DNA of 64,000 bases from MPNP01 sp963668325 (GTDB lineage Bacteria; Pseudomonadota; Alphaproteobacteria; Rhodobacterales; Rhodobacteraceae), in the NCBI GenBank assembly GCA_963668325.1, contig OY764222.1, positions 1,612,001-1,676,000 of the forward strand, in the 5' to 3' direction. Shown piece by piece: positions 45,601-52,350 of the stretch (the stretch's first letter is position 1; every line of letters starts with the position of its first letter). Made by a program: the position numbers and the translations under genes. Below the pieces are notes generated by a model. That model saw only the letters and a program-made list of their open reading frames with translations, was not told the DNA's origin and did no database searches.

Positions 45601-46032
45601 TTACCCAATTATTACGGGTAAACGGATCACTATTTTTCTTAATATCGAAATAATATTAAAAAACAACATTAGTCGCCGGATTTCGGGATGTAATTTGATC
45701 AGGAACCTGGCCGCCTGATCACCGGCCAAATCGGCATCATAGCTACACCAGATGGGTGTCGGCGGAACCAGATCAATAATCCAGGGGGGAGCTGTGACCA
45801 TCCCGGCGGTGGAGATGATATATTGGGATTGAGTAAAGTCCCTGAGAGCACAAACCGACAGGACATCAATCGCACTTTCAACCAACACCACTATGAAAGG
45901 TACTGGACTATGTCGGGCAAAATGAATGCAATCTGTCTGAATCCTACCTGGATTCAGCGGCTTGCCATGGTCGCAAACTACAACCCAAATTAAGATGCAC
46001 GGGCCGCGAGTACCAAATTGAGCCGTGCGTTC
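45601..46032 (-). pseudogene. Remnant of a Toprim-domain (DUF3991-type) mobile-element protein
   Basis: The minus strand encodes a recognisable end of a Toprim_2 protein: CDHGKPLNPGR, then VPFIVVLVESAIDVLS (acidic motif 1), STAGMVTAPPW, and IWCSYDADLAGDQAARFL (DxD-like motif). The frame is open only from a TGA at 46033 and has no start, and the C-terminus decays into an AT-rich tail. Such proteins occur on plasmids and integrative elements as primase-like partners of relaxases. Only the fragment remains here, marking an old mobile-element junction right after the nar operon. Confidence 0.6.
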
Positions 46033-46206
46033 TCAGATATCATAAATGCCCATTGAAAATTTGCTCCTTCGAGCGTAGGAGGGTGCAAGAAGGCGCAATT
46101 AGCGGATTGCCTTTAACTCTCCGATTTGGCTCAATCACTCTCCCTAGCACCAATTTACCAAGATTGCTTGCAACAACAATGTAGTTTTAGGCGAATGCAT
46201 TTGAGT

Positions 46207-46602
46207 TTAATCAGCGGCAGTGGCTTCAATCTCGAACATGAGTGGAGGGATGGCTAGCCTGGTAACGCCCACCACTGTCATTGGCGGCGAAGCATTGAGC
46301 GGCCCGAAGCGCGTACCGAGTAGATCGAAGTTCTTCATCGCTTCGTCCAAATCTGTAGCGTAGATGGTGAGCCGTAATATGTTGGCAAGTCCCATTTCGG
46401 CAGCACTCAAGACGGCTTCAAGGTTGTCAAGGGCGAGTGCCATCTGGCCCCGCATGTCCCCTGGGTGCTGTGGATTTCCTTCTGCATCGACAGACGTTTG
46501 ACCAGCACAGATCAACTGCCTTCCAGATCCTTCAATTATTTCGGCTTGATTGTATCCAAATTTCGTGGACCAATCCCATGGGTTAACCGGGGTCCTTTTC
46601 AT
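46207..46602 (-). CDS. RidA-family protein
   Basis: 131 residues of the YjgF/YER057c/UK114 fold that usually hydrolyses reactive enamine/imine intermediates. Visible are QLICAGQTSVDAEGNPQHPGD, LDNLEAVLSAAEMGLANILRLTIYATD and the C-terminal PPLMFEIEATA. The canonical RidA arginine (VRL/ARV near residue 105) is represented by VTRLAIPPLMFEIE. It has its own AAGGAGAAT site. GC is higher than in the neighbouring fragments; its origin may be separate. Confidence 0.83.
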   Translation of the reverse strand: MKRTPVNPWDWSTKFGYNQAEIIEGSGRQLICAGQTSVDAEGNPQHPGDMRGQMALALDNLEAVLSAAEMGLANILRLTIYATDLDEAMKNFDLLGTRFGPLNASPPMTVVGVTRLAIPPLMFEIEATAAD

Positions 46603-46698
46603 TGCTTTATTCTCCTTACAAAATTTGTTCTTTTAGAGCTTATTCCATAGGTCTGTGTGGTGGGAAGAAGAATTCGATTTGTCCGGTGAATGAGAATT

Positions 46699-46941
46699 TT
46701 ATTCCACCGGCAACTTCAGACAATCACCAGCACGGTAGGGATTGATCTTGCTGAGCTTGTTGAGGGTGGCAATCTCCAGCCATCTGTCGGGACCGCTCAG
46801 GGCCTTCACGGCGATAATGCTCAAGCGGGTGTCGGCCCGTTGGACCCGATAGACCCTTCTTGACCGGCTGGTTGGGATCAGTTCCATGTTCAAGTTAACA
46901 GGGATTTCGTCACCTGTCTGGGGATTATTAGAAGTGCTTAC
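46699..46941 (-). pseudogene. LysM-type C-terminal fragment
   Basis: Open stretch of about 80 codons without a convincing start, following a TAG in the same frame. It reads NNPQTGDEIPVNLNMELIP, then RRVYRVQRADTRLSIIAVKAL, ending in NPYRAGDCLKLPVE. The last 45 residues look like a LysM repeat (W..IA..N, then G..L.LP). It is probably the surviving tail of a longer cell-envelope protein. A near copy of the last 28 residues (22 identical) lies at 59980-60082. Confidence 0.5.
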
Positions 46942-46953
46942 CGAATTAAAGTT

Positions 46954-47535
46954 CTATCGACCATCTCGCACTATGGTGTTGATGGTATCTGATGACAATA
47001 AAGAACTTCTCAACTTGCTCCTTGAGATTTCGAACAAAGTAGCTCTATTCCGTAGCCTCCGACCGGGAGGAGCAACAATATCTATTTGTTTGTCAATTGT
47101 TTCTTTTCTTGCCAAATTAACCGCTTGATTTAAGTCAGTATCAGCTGAAATGATCAAGGCACGATCAAATCTGTCTTTACAGGCATCAGCCAAAAGGTGT
47201 GCTCCAATATTTACATCAGTTTCCTTTTCCTCAGGCTTAGAAAAATCACTATTACACTCTGGGCACTCGAATGTTTTCCACTTAAAGTTTCCTGCAATGA
47301 ATTGAACACCCTCAGCTTTTAAAGCAGTAACATACCGTTGGTGTCGCCGATAGGTAGCTTCGTTCCATGTGAAATAGGCTGAAAAATACTTCACAACAGT
47401 TACGGTTTCATTTTTGCGAACCAATTTTTCCGACAGGACCCAAAGATCCACCCATTGCAAACGATTATTCTGGAGATCCTTAATCGCATAGTAGAGATTA
47501 AATCCATCTACATATACTGAAACTTTTTTTTGCAA
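46954..47535 (-). CDS. NYN-domain (PIN-like) ribonuclease, LabA/DUF88 group
   Basis: 193 residues. The acidic catalytic set of NYN nucleases is present: D10 in VSVYVDGFNLYYA, D107 in KETDVNIGAHLL and D132/D134 in ISADTDLN. A CPEC pair (C91, C94) may bind a metal or stabilise a finger. Expected to cleave RNA in the cytoplasm; target unknown. TTG start at 47535, only 15 bases beyond the T-run of a terminator-like hairpin, so its transcription is not obvious. Confidence 0.8.
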   Translation of the reverse strand: MQKKVSVYVDGFNLYYAIKDLQNNRLQWVDLWVLSEKLVRKNETVTVVKYFSAYFTWNEATYRRHQRYVTALKAEGVQFIAGNFKWKTFECPECNSDFSKPEEKETDVNIGAHLLADACKDRFDRALIISADTDLNQAVNLARKETIDKQIDIVAPPGRRLRNRATLFEISRSKLRSSLLSSDTINTIVRDGR

Positions 47536-47550
47536 AAGTTAATACCCCAT

Positions 47551-47579
47551 AAATAAAAGGCCGCCTTAACGGGCGGCCT
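47551..47579 (-). terminator. Terminator-like hairpin (minus strand)
   Basis: Perfect 8-bp GC-rich stem AGGCCGCC / GGCGGCCT with a 6-base loop; on the minus strand it is followed by TTTTATTT. It is positioned to end transcripts of the ankyrin gene just before the NYN gene. Confidence 0.7.
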
Positions 47580-47679
47580 ATCCGAAGCCGCGAACAACTC
47601 CGGTTGGATATACTCTATATAAACAGCAGGTCCCCAAATGTCAATTTATTGTTTACAATGTTAAACAAAAATATCTGAT

Positions 47680-48164
47680 TTACTTCTCCGCCGGCTTCAG
47701 AATACCTTCATGCAGAACCCGGTAAATCTTGTCCTCTTTGGTGATGTTGGGATTTTCTTCCAGATAATCAAAAAGGATTTTTTTATCTGTATTCCTTGCT
47801 CTGATATTGGCCCCATTGATAATGAGTTCTGCTATGATTGCTGTAGATTGATTCCACATGGCGGCTTTGTGAAGGGGTGTGCGACCAAACTCGTCCCGTG
47901 CTTCAATATTAGCACCGTTTCTTATGATCTCAGTGATGACTTCCCAGGAATCACTATACCAAGCAGCCATATGTTGGGGGCGCCATTTTCATTTCTTGTT
48001 GTAAGGTCGGTTCTGTCTTTTTTACAGGGGATGATGTCATCCACTGTAGCCGTTTCATAAAATTCCCAACTGAATAAATCACAATTCTGTTGAGCTAGTA
48101 ATGTCGAAGGAATAACTACTAGCAACAGCAAAAGGCAATTCTACAATGTATCGAATCGTGGCAT
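47680..48164 (-). pseudogene. Secreted ankyrin-repeat protein, broken
   Basis: Combining frames gives a coherent protein. ATG 48164 opens MPRFDTL, then an in-frame TAG (48141-48143), a hydrophobic signal sequence LLLLLVVIPSTLLAQQ, NCDLFSWEFYETATVDDIIPC and DLTTRNENGAP. At a run of five G (plus strand, 47978-47982) the frame must change. Ankyrin repeats follow: MAAWYSDSWEVITEIIRNGA, NIEARDEFGRTPLHKAAMWN, AELIINGANIRARN, ending HEGILKPAEK. One extra C would join the two frames. The stop plus frameshift suggest a pseudogene, though the homopolymer could be phase-variable or a sequencing slip. Confidence 0.55.
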
Positions 48165-48289
48165 TATTGGCGTTTCACTAGACTTTCAAAAAAGTCATTT
48201 TGAAGTTGTTTTTTCCAATCCTGCAAATTAGCAGGATCAGTTTTCGAATTGATTTTATGTCGGGAATTACTGTGAATGAAGCAGTGTAT
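48164..48289 (-). pseudogene. Short coding-like remnant upstream of ankyrin gene
   Basis: An open stretch of 41 codons after a TAA at 48290, reading CFIHSNSRHKIN, SKTDPANLQDWKKQLQNDF and FESLVKRQ before its TAA. The stop overlaps the ankyrin ATG (TAATG), as in a coupled operon. There is no start codon, so only the end of a gene seems left. Family not recognised. Confidence 0.25.
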
Positions 48290-48329
48290 TTACAAAGATT
48301 TGTACCTGGTAGCTTGTAATACTATAACC

Positions 48330-48557
48330 CTATTCATGAGGTAATTTCAGGCATTCACCGCTATTTATGACCACACTACCATCATTCATTTTGTAATGAT
48401 CCCTAAAGTGCTTATTCCAATATCCCTCAGACCCCCACCTGTGCATTCCCCTACTTTGGCCAAGGTATTCGCTCTCGCTTTTTAAAATGTTTACCAATTC
48501 GCCATGCGTACCGGGCATTGTCCTAGCAAAAGTTACAAGTTTTTCTGCCATAGTCAT
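48330..48557 (-). CDS. Small hypothetical protein with CLKLPxE tail
   Basis: 75 residues. ATG 48557 is chosen for the AAAGGA site 6 bases upstream. The sequence begins MTMAEKLVTFARTMPGTHGEL and is rich in aromatic and His residues in the middle (HRWGSEGYWNKHFRDHY). It ends VVINSGECLKLPHE, which resembles the ends of the two LysM-type fragments at 46.7 and 60.0 kb. No known domain is evident in the N-terminal part. Probably a real small gene given the ribosome binding site. Confidence 0.45.
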   Translation of the reverse strand: MTMAEKLVTFARTMPGTHGELVNILKSESEYLGQSRGMHRWGSEGYWNKHFRDHYKMNDGSVVINSGECLKLPHE

Positions 48558-48695
48558 ATTAAATCCTTTTTTATACACCTTTTGCCGGCATAATATTTTA
48601 TATCAACATTCCTATTACCCCCTATAACAAATCATGTCGCAATATCAAAAACACACCCTCGCCGACATGAAATTAATTCTTGATCAAAAAAAAAA

Positions 48696-48740
48696 TATAT
48701 TCATATAGTATATCTTGAATATACAGTCATGAATATTCAA
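48696..48740. promoter_or_regulatory. Likely VapBC autoregulatory operator
   Basis: TTGAATAT (48715-48722) and ATATTCAA (48733-48740) form an inverted repeat with a 10-base spacer; TATATTC (48696-48702) and GAATATA (48717-48723) form another sharing one arm. The array sits just before vapB, where toxin-antitoxin complexes usually bind to repress their own operon. Confidence 0.5.
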
Positions 48741-48762
48741 ATTGATTGAGAGAGCATTAAAC

Positions 48763-49008
48763 ATGGCACTATACATTCGAAATGAAGAGGTGAATGCACT
48801 AGCTGAAAAGGTCAAGGAAACTATAGGAGCTAGAAATAAAACTGAAGCTGTGCGTATAGCTTTGCAATTGCAACTTGAGGTGGAGCAGAAGAAAAAGCCG
48901 TTATTGGAACAAATGAAGGAGATTCAAGCCAAGGTCAAGGAGTTGGGTGATCTTGATCCTAATTTCGATATGAAGAAATTCTCTGATGAAATGTGGGAGA
49001 TTGACTGA
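48763..49008 (+). CDS. vapB: VapB-family antitoxin
   Basis: 81 residues. MALYIRNEEVNALAEKVKET and ARNKTEAVRIALQLQLE form the ribbon-helix-helix-like DNA-binding part of the Rv0623/PSK_trans_fac group; the C-terminal half (KVKELGDLDPNFDMKKFSDEMW) is the toxin-wrapping tail. ATG 48763 is preferred to 48742 because family members begin MALYI. It overlaps the toxin gene by four bases and neutralises it. Confidence 0.85.
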   Translation: MALYIRNEEVNALAEKVKETIGARNKTEAVRIALQLQLEVEQKKKPLLEQMKEIQAKVKELGDLDPNFDMKKFSDEMWEID

Positions 49009-49424
49009 TTTTCATTGATGCTTCAGCTATTGTAGCAGTTCTAAACTGTGAACCGGAATATGAAGTGCTAATTTGGCGTATCGAAAACGACAAAAACAAA
49101 CGCTATGTTTCACCTCTGGTCAGGTTTGAGGCTGTTGCTGCCTTGGCTCGGTCCCGTTCAGGAAGTTTGCGACCAACTTCAGAGCAGTTCAGACTAGCCG
49201 AGGAAATTATCAATGATTTCTGCGACCGAGTTGAAGCACAAGACATTTCTATCACGCCCCAAATCGGCCAAATTGCCATGCAGGTAGCCCGCAGATATGG
49301 GAAATTTGTTGGCCACGAGGCTGACCTGAATTTCGGGGATTGCTTCACCTATGCTTGTGCCTCAGCCAAAAATGCCAGTATTGTCTATAAGGGGAATGAT
49401 TTTTCCAAGACAGATCTGGCATGA
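49005..49424 (+). CDS. vapC: VapC-family PIN-domain toxin, apparently starting at CTG
   Basis: 139-residue PIN ribonuclease. Acidic residues are D5 (IFIDASAIVAVL), the Glu in LVRFEAVAAL, the Asp in NFGDCFTYACA and one in KGNDFS. The first catalytic strand is encoded before any ATG, GTG or TTG in this frame. The frame opens after TGA 49002-49004, and CTG 49005 (overlapping the vapB stop as CTGA) has GGGAG 5 bases upstream. Starting at the first in-frame ATA/CTA-rich position later would remove the catalytic Asp, so CTG is the best start. The pair is an intact toxin-antitoxin module. Confidence 0.82.
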   Translation: MIFIDASAIVAVLNCEPEYEVLIWRIENDKNKRYVSPLVRFEAVAALARSRSGSLRPTSEQFRLAEEIINDFCDRVEAQDISITPQIGQIAMQVARRYGKFVGHEADLNFGDCFTYACASAKNASIVYKGNDFSKTDLA

Positions 49425-49475
49425 TTACTGAACAGTCAACACATTCTTGCCAATTTAGGCTTTGATCGTAGAAAC

Positions 49476-49754
49476 TTATTGTTGTTTCTTTATCTGATCC
49501 TTCTGCAGTGAAATACTCCGGTAAACTTCCCTGGTAATCGTATCCCTCTCAAGTATGAAAAACTCACCGCAGGGAGTATGAACCCAAATTTCGGCAGTTT
49601 TTCCTCGCGGAGATTGGTAGAAATAAAGATAATCAGCCCATTGGGTGTCTGATACTTCCTCTGCTGGCTCAGGACGGGGTTTCCCTGCCTCTGTCAGGAA
49701 ATGACACTCGGTCTCGTTTCTCTTCCCACAAAAGGGACATTCAAATATCTGCAT
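49476..49754 (-). CDS. soxD: Sarcosine oxidase delta subunit
   Basis: 92-residue zinc-binding subunit of heterotetrameric sarcosine oxidase. MQIFECPFCGKRNETECHFL, WADYLYFYQSPRG and EIWVHTPCGEFFILERDT match the SoxD pattern (CPxCG, then the W.HxxC region). It lies 8 bases after soxB. The expected soxA and soxG do not follow; the next gene (vapC) is on the opposite strand. Confidence 0.9.
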   Translation of the reverse strand: MQIFECPFCGKRNETECHFLTEAGKPRPEPAEEVSDTQWADYLYFYQSPRGKTAEIWVHTPCGEFFILERDTITREVYRSISLQKDQIKKQQ

Positions 49755-49762
49755 AAAGATTC

Positions 49763-51034
49763 CTAATGAGCAATTCCAGATCCTGTGGCTTCATCAATTA
49801 ATTTTCCGGTTGTAAACCTGCCAAGATCAAAGGGCTCACTAATATAGTGATGCTCGTCCTTGGCAATTAGATGGGCCAGCAACCACCCACCAGCAGGAAT
49901 TGCTTTGAATCCGCCTGTACCCCAACCACAATTAATATATACACCTGGTGTGTTAATTGGACCAATCAGGGGTGAACTGTCTGGCACAACATCGACTACA
50001 CCTGCCCATTGTCGTAACATTTTTAATTGTCCAAAGGAGGGGAACATTTCCAATAATCCGGAGACAACCGTTTCCTGGGTTGGCAAGTTTCCTCTTTGGG
50101 TATGTGTTGGTATCCTGTCCAATCCGCCACCAAAGACAATTTCACCTTTATCTGATTGCAGAACATAGGTTCCAGTACCCAGAGAAAGGACAACAACATC
50201 AAGACAAGGTTTGATGGGTTCAGTTACAAAAGCCTGTAGGGCATAATCAAGGATTGGCAAATTCTGGCCCAGTTTTCCTACCAGAAAGGGGGTTGCACCA
50301 GCTGCTGTTATACCAATTCTATCAGCCTTGATTTCCCCTCTGGATGTAGTTACTCCTTTGACCTCGCCAGCTTCTAGGATGAAATCCTCAACCATACAAT
50401 TTTCAATTATATCCACCCCGTAATTATCAGCTGCTCTGGCATAACCCCAAGCCACTGCGTCATGTCTGGCAACGCCTCCTCGACCTTGCCATATGCCTCC
50501 ATGACATTTGTATCTGGCATCCTCCTTTTTGTTCCATAAAGGTAATTTTTCCTGGACCTGACGGGCTGATAACAACTCACCATCCACACCATTGAGAATC
50601 ATGGCGTTGGCTATACGATTACAAATCTCCATTTGCGTAGGAGTATGAGCCACCATCAGCATGCCCCGTTGGCTGAACATTATATTAAAATTGAGTTCCT
50701 TGGCGAGGTTTTCATAAAGCCTAAGGGAAAGATCATAAAGGGCTACAGATTCCGGGTAGAAGTAATTTGACCTGATGGTGGTGGTATTCCTACCGGTATT
50801 ACCAAGGCCGATGGGTCCTTTCTCAAGTATTGCCACATTGTTAATACCATGGTTTTTGGCCAGATAATAGGCTGTGGATAAGCCATGTCCGCCACCACCA
50901 ATAATAATCACATCATAGGATGTTTTTGGCTTGGCCTTTCGCCAGGCAGGTTTCCAGGAGGGGTTCTTTTGTAGCCCTTTTGTTATCAGCGTACCAATTG
51001 AATAATTATGGGAATTATATAGTTTGGTTGACAA
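49763..51034 (-). CDS. soxB: Sarcosine oxidase beta subunit, start replaced by mobile-element insertion
   Basis: FAD subunit that oxidatively demethylates sarcosine. The core is normal: SYDVIIIGGGGHGLSTAYYLAKNHG dinucleotide-binding fold near the N-terminus, RNTTTIRSNYFYPESVALYD (flavin site), C-terminal DSSPLIGPINTPGVYINCGWGTGG. The first codons before YSIGTLITKGL are now supplied by the inserted element at 51010-52330. TTG 51034 is in frame with AGGGAGG 6 bases upstream, giving 423 residues. The pre-insertion start can be rebuilt as ATG (52342-52340) GAT AAT TAT joined to TCA at 51001, giving 416 residues, the family length. An ATG at 51139 also opens the frame but reads through tnpB out of frame. 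Confidence 0.82.
   Translation of the reverse strand: MSTKLYNSHNYSIGTLITKGLQKNPSWKPAWRKAKPKTSYDVIIIGGGGHGLSTAYYLAKNHGINNVAILEKGPIGLGNTGRNTTTIRSNYFYPESVALYDLSLRLYENLAKELNFNIMFSQRGMLMVAHTPTQMEICNRIANAMILNGVDGELLSARQVQEKLPLWNKKEDARYKCHGGIWQGRGGVARHDAVAWGYARAADNYGVDIIENCMVEDFILEAGEVKGVTTSRGEIKADRIGITAAGATPFLVGKLGQNLPILDYALQAFVTEPIKPCLDVVVLSLGTGTYVLQSDKGEIVFGGGLDRIPTHTQRGNLPTQETVVSGLLEMFPSFGQLKMLRQWAGVVDVVPDSSPLIGPINTPGVYINCGWGTGGFKAIPAGGWLLAHLIAKDEHHYISEPFDLGRFTTGKLIDEATGSGIAH
51002..51033 (+). repeat. Target duplication plus left terminal inverted repeat
   Basis: ATAATTAT (51002-51009) is the flanking duplicate; GGGAATTATATA..GGTTGACA (51010-51033) is the repeat arm, including the end of tnpB (its stop is inside the arm). 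Confidence 0.85.
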
Positions 51035-52330
51035 GGTCACCCTCCCTATCCTTTTCACGGGTTGTCGGAGTGGCCAAGGCCAACGCTCCTCGCCGTGCAG
51101 CAGCCCCAATTCCAGAGGCCAGAATGTTGCGGGCTGCATTCAGATCCGCATGATCGGCATGGCCACAGGCCACACATTTGAAACGGCGTCCCTTTCGGAA
51201 CTCCTTATTCACCTCTTGGCAGGCATGGCAGGTCTGGCTGGTAAAGGCCGGGTTGATCCCGATCACTTCCCGGCACTTGTACCCAAGCATCTGCACCAGA
51301 CTGGTCCAGCCGGTATTCAGGATCTCGCGGTTCAACCCGCTCTTGGCCTTCACATTCTTGCCGGGATCTTCCACCGTTCCTTTGGCTGACTTCGTCATGC
51401 CTTTGGTGTTCAGTCGCTCAACCACGACCGTGCCGGCCAGCCGGCTGATCTCTTTGGACACATGATGGTGCCAGTTCTTGCGCCGGTTGGCCTTTTTCCG
51501 CATCAGGCGAAGATGCCGATGCCTGAGTTTCTGCTGCCGGCTCGACCCTTTCTTCTTCCGCGCCATCGCCCGTTGATTGCGCTTGATTCTGGTTTCCAGC
51601 CGGGCGATCTTCGGTTGCTCCAGCAAAAGCGTGGTGTTGGTACTGCTAACAACCGCCACCTGCCCGACATTCATGTCCAGACCGGCCACAACGCCATTGT
51701 CCACCAGCTCCTCCACCTCGACCTTGTAGCAGATGGTTACCTGCCAGCGATCGGCACTGATCTTTCTGATGACCGCCTTGACCGGCCGGCCATCAGGCCA
51801 GAGATTGGCACCCTTTCGCTGGAGCCGATACCAGCCCATGCGGGGAATATAGAGTCTGTTCTCCCGAATTCTCACCTGTTCGGGTATGGTAAAGGACGGC
51901 ATGGCTTGCCCACGTTTCTTGAAACGGGGCAACCCACCACCCGTGAAGGCCCTCTCCCAGGCTTCGGCCTGGTATTTCAGGACCGAACGGGTGATGCCGG
52001 CATGATAGTCCTTGAGCCAAGGAACGTCCCGTCTTAATTGCGTAAACCGTTTCTGAAGGGAGAATTGCGATACCGAAGGCGGGTCTTCGCCTTTGGCCTT
52101 CGCTTCGTCATACGCTTCCTTTTGTCGCCCCAGCATTTCATTCCAGACAAAGCGACAGGCTCCGGCCTGCGCGGCCAGTTTTCTGGCCTTGGTACTATTG
52201 CCGGGGAGTAGCCGATAGGCAATGTTGCGATGGACGGTGGAAGGGGGCATGGGTCGAGATCTATCCTTGCTATACTATGTCAGTAGTTATCTTCTTCTGG
52301 CGGTACTGTCAACTAAAATACATAATTCCC
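51010..52330 (-). mobile_element. TnpB-only transposable element with terminal inverted repeats
   Basis: A 1321-bp unit bounded by 24-bp inverted repeats (51010-51033 and 52307-52330; GGGAATTAT at the outer ends, GTTGACA at the inner ends; 21 of 24 identical) and flanked by the direct repeat ATAATTAT on both sides. It contains one gene, tnpB, visibly GC-richer than the surrounding chromosome. There is no TnpA (Y1 or serine) or DDE transposase, so it would have to be moved by an enzyme encoded elsewhere. Removing it restores a continuous soxB start, which supports real insertion instead of chance repeats. Confidence 0.85.
51015..52250 (-). CDS. tnpB: TnpB RNA-guided nuclease (OrfB of IS605/IS1341 type)
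   Basis: 411 residues, full length for TnpB. N-terminal helix-turn-helix/wedge part NIAYRLLPGNSTKARKL and CRFVWNEMLG; RuvC catalytic residues D192 (GLDMNVG), E278 (VVVERLN) and D369 (DHADLNAA); four zinc cysteines C341, C344, C359, C362 (CHAC, CVAC). All active-site residues are kept, so the nuclease should be functional. The stop lies inside the left inverted repeat. Codon use is GC-rich compared with soxB and mttB. Its guide RNA in known systems comes from the 3' end of the gene and adjoining flank. No transposase partner is present. Confidence 0.9.
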   Translation of the reverse strand: MPPSTVHRNIAYRLLPGNSTKARKLAAQAGACRFVWNEMLGRQKEAYDEAKAKGEDPPSVSQFSLQKRFTQLRRDVPWLKDYHAGITRSVLKYQAEAWERAFTGGGLPRFKKRGQAMPSFTIPEQVRIRENRLYIPRMGWYRLQRKGANLWPDGRPVKAVIRKISADRWQVTICYKVEVEELVDNGVVAGLDMNVGQVAVVSSTNTTLLLEQPKIARLETRIKRNQRAMARKKKGSSRQQKLRHRHLRLMRKKANRRKNWHHHVSKEISRLAGTVVVERLNTKGMTKSAKGTVEDPGKNVKAKSGLNREILNTGWTSLVQMLGYKCREVIGINPAFTSQTCHACQEVNKEFRKGRRFKCVACGHADHADLNAARNILASGIGAAARRGALALATPTTREKDREGDLVNQTI

Positions 52331-52338
52331 ATAATTAT
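52307..52338 (-). repeat. Right terminal inverted repeat plus target duplication
   Basis: Read on the minus strand: ATAATTAT (52338-52331), then GGGAATTATGTA..AGTTGACA (52330-52307). Three mismatches to the other arm. Confidence 0.85.
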
Positions 52339-52350
52339 CCATGGGCAATA

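Noticed and set aside
45601..45621. TTACCC/GGGTAA hairpin after the nar-operon PPIase as a terminator
   Set aside because: Only a 6-bp stem, a 9-base loop and no T-run.
45980..46110. Second open stretch on the minus strand overlapping the Toprim remnant (reads LHPPTLEGANFQWAFMISEN)
   Set aside because: It looks partly coding but has no start, is interrupted on both sides and matches no family I can name; too weak for a feature.
51015..52250. Calling the tnpB locus a standard IS200/IS605 insertion
   Set aside because: No TnpA, clear inverted repeats and an 8-bp duplication contradict that class.
52285..52312. TTGACA in the inverted repeat as the -35 box of a tnpB promoter
   Set aside because: At 17 bases the -10 position reads TAACTA on the minus strand, a poor match; not enough to annotate.
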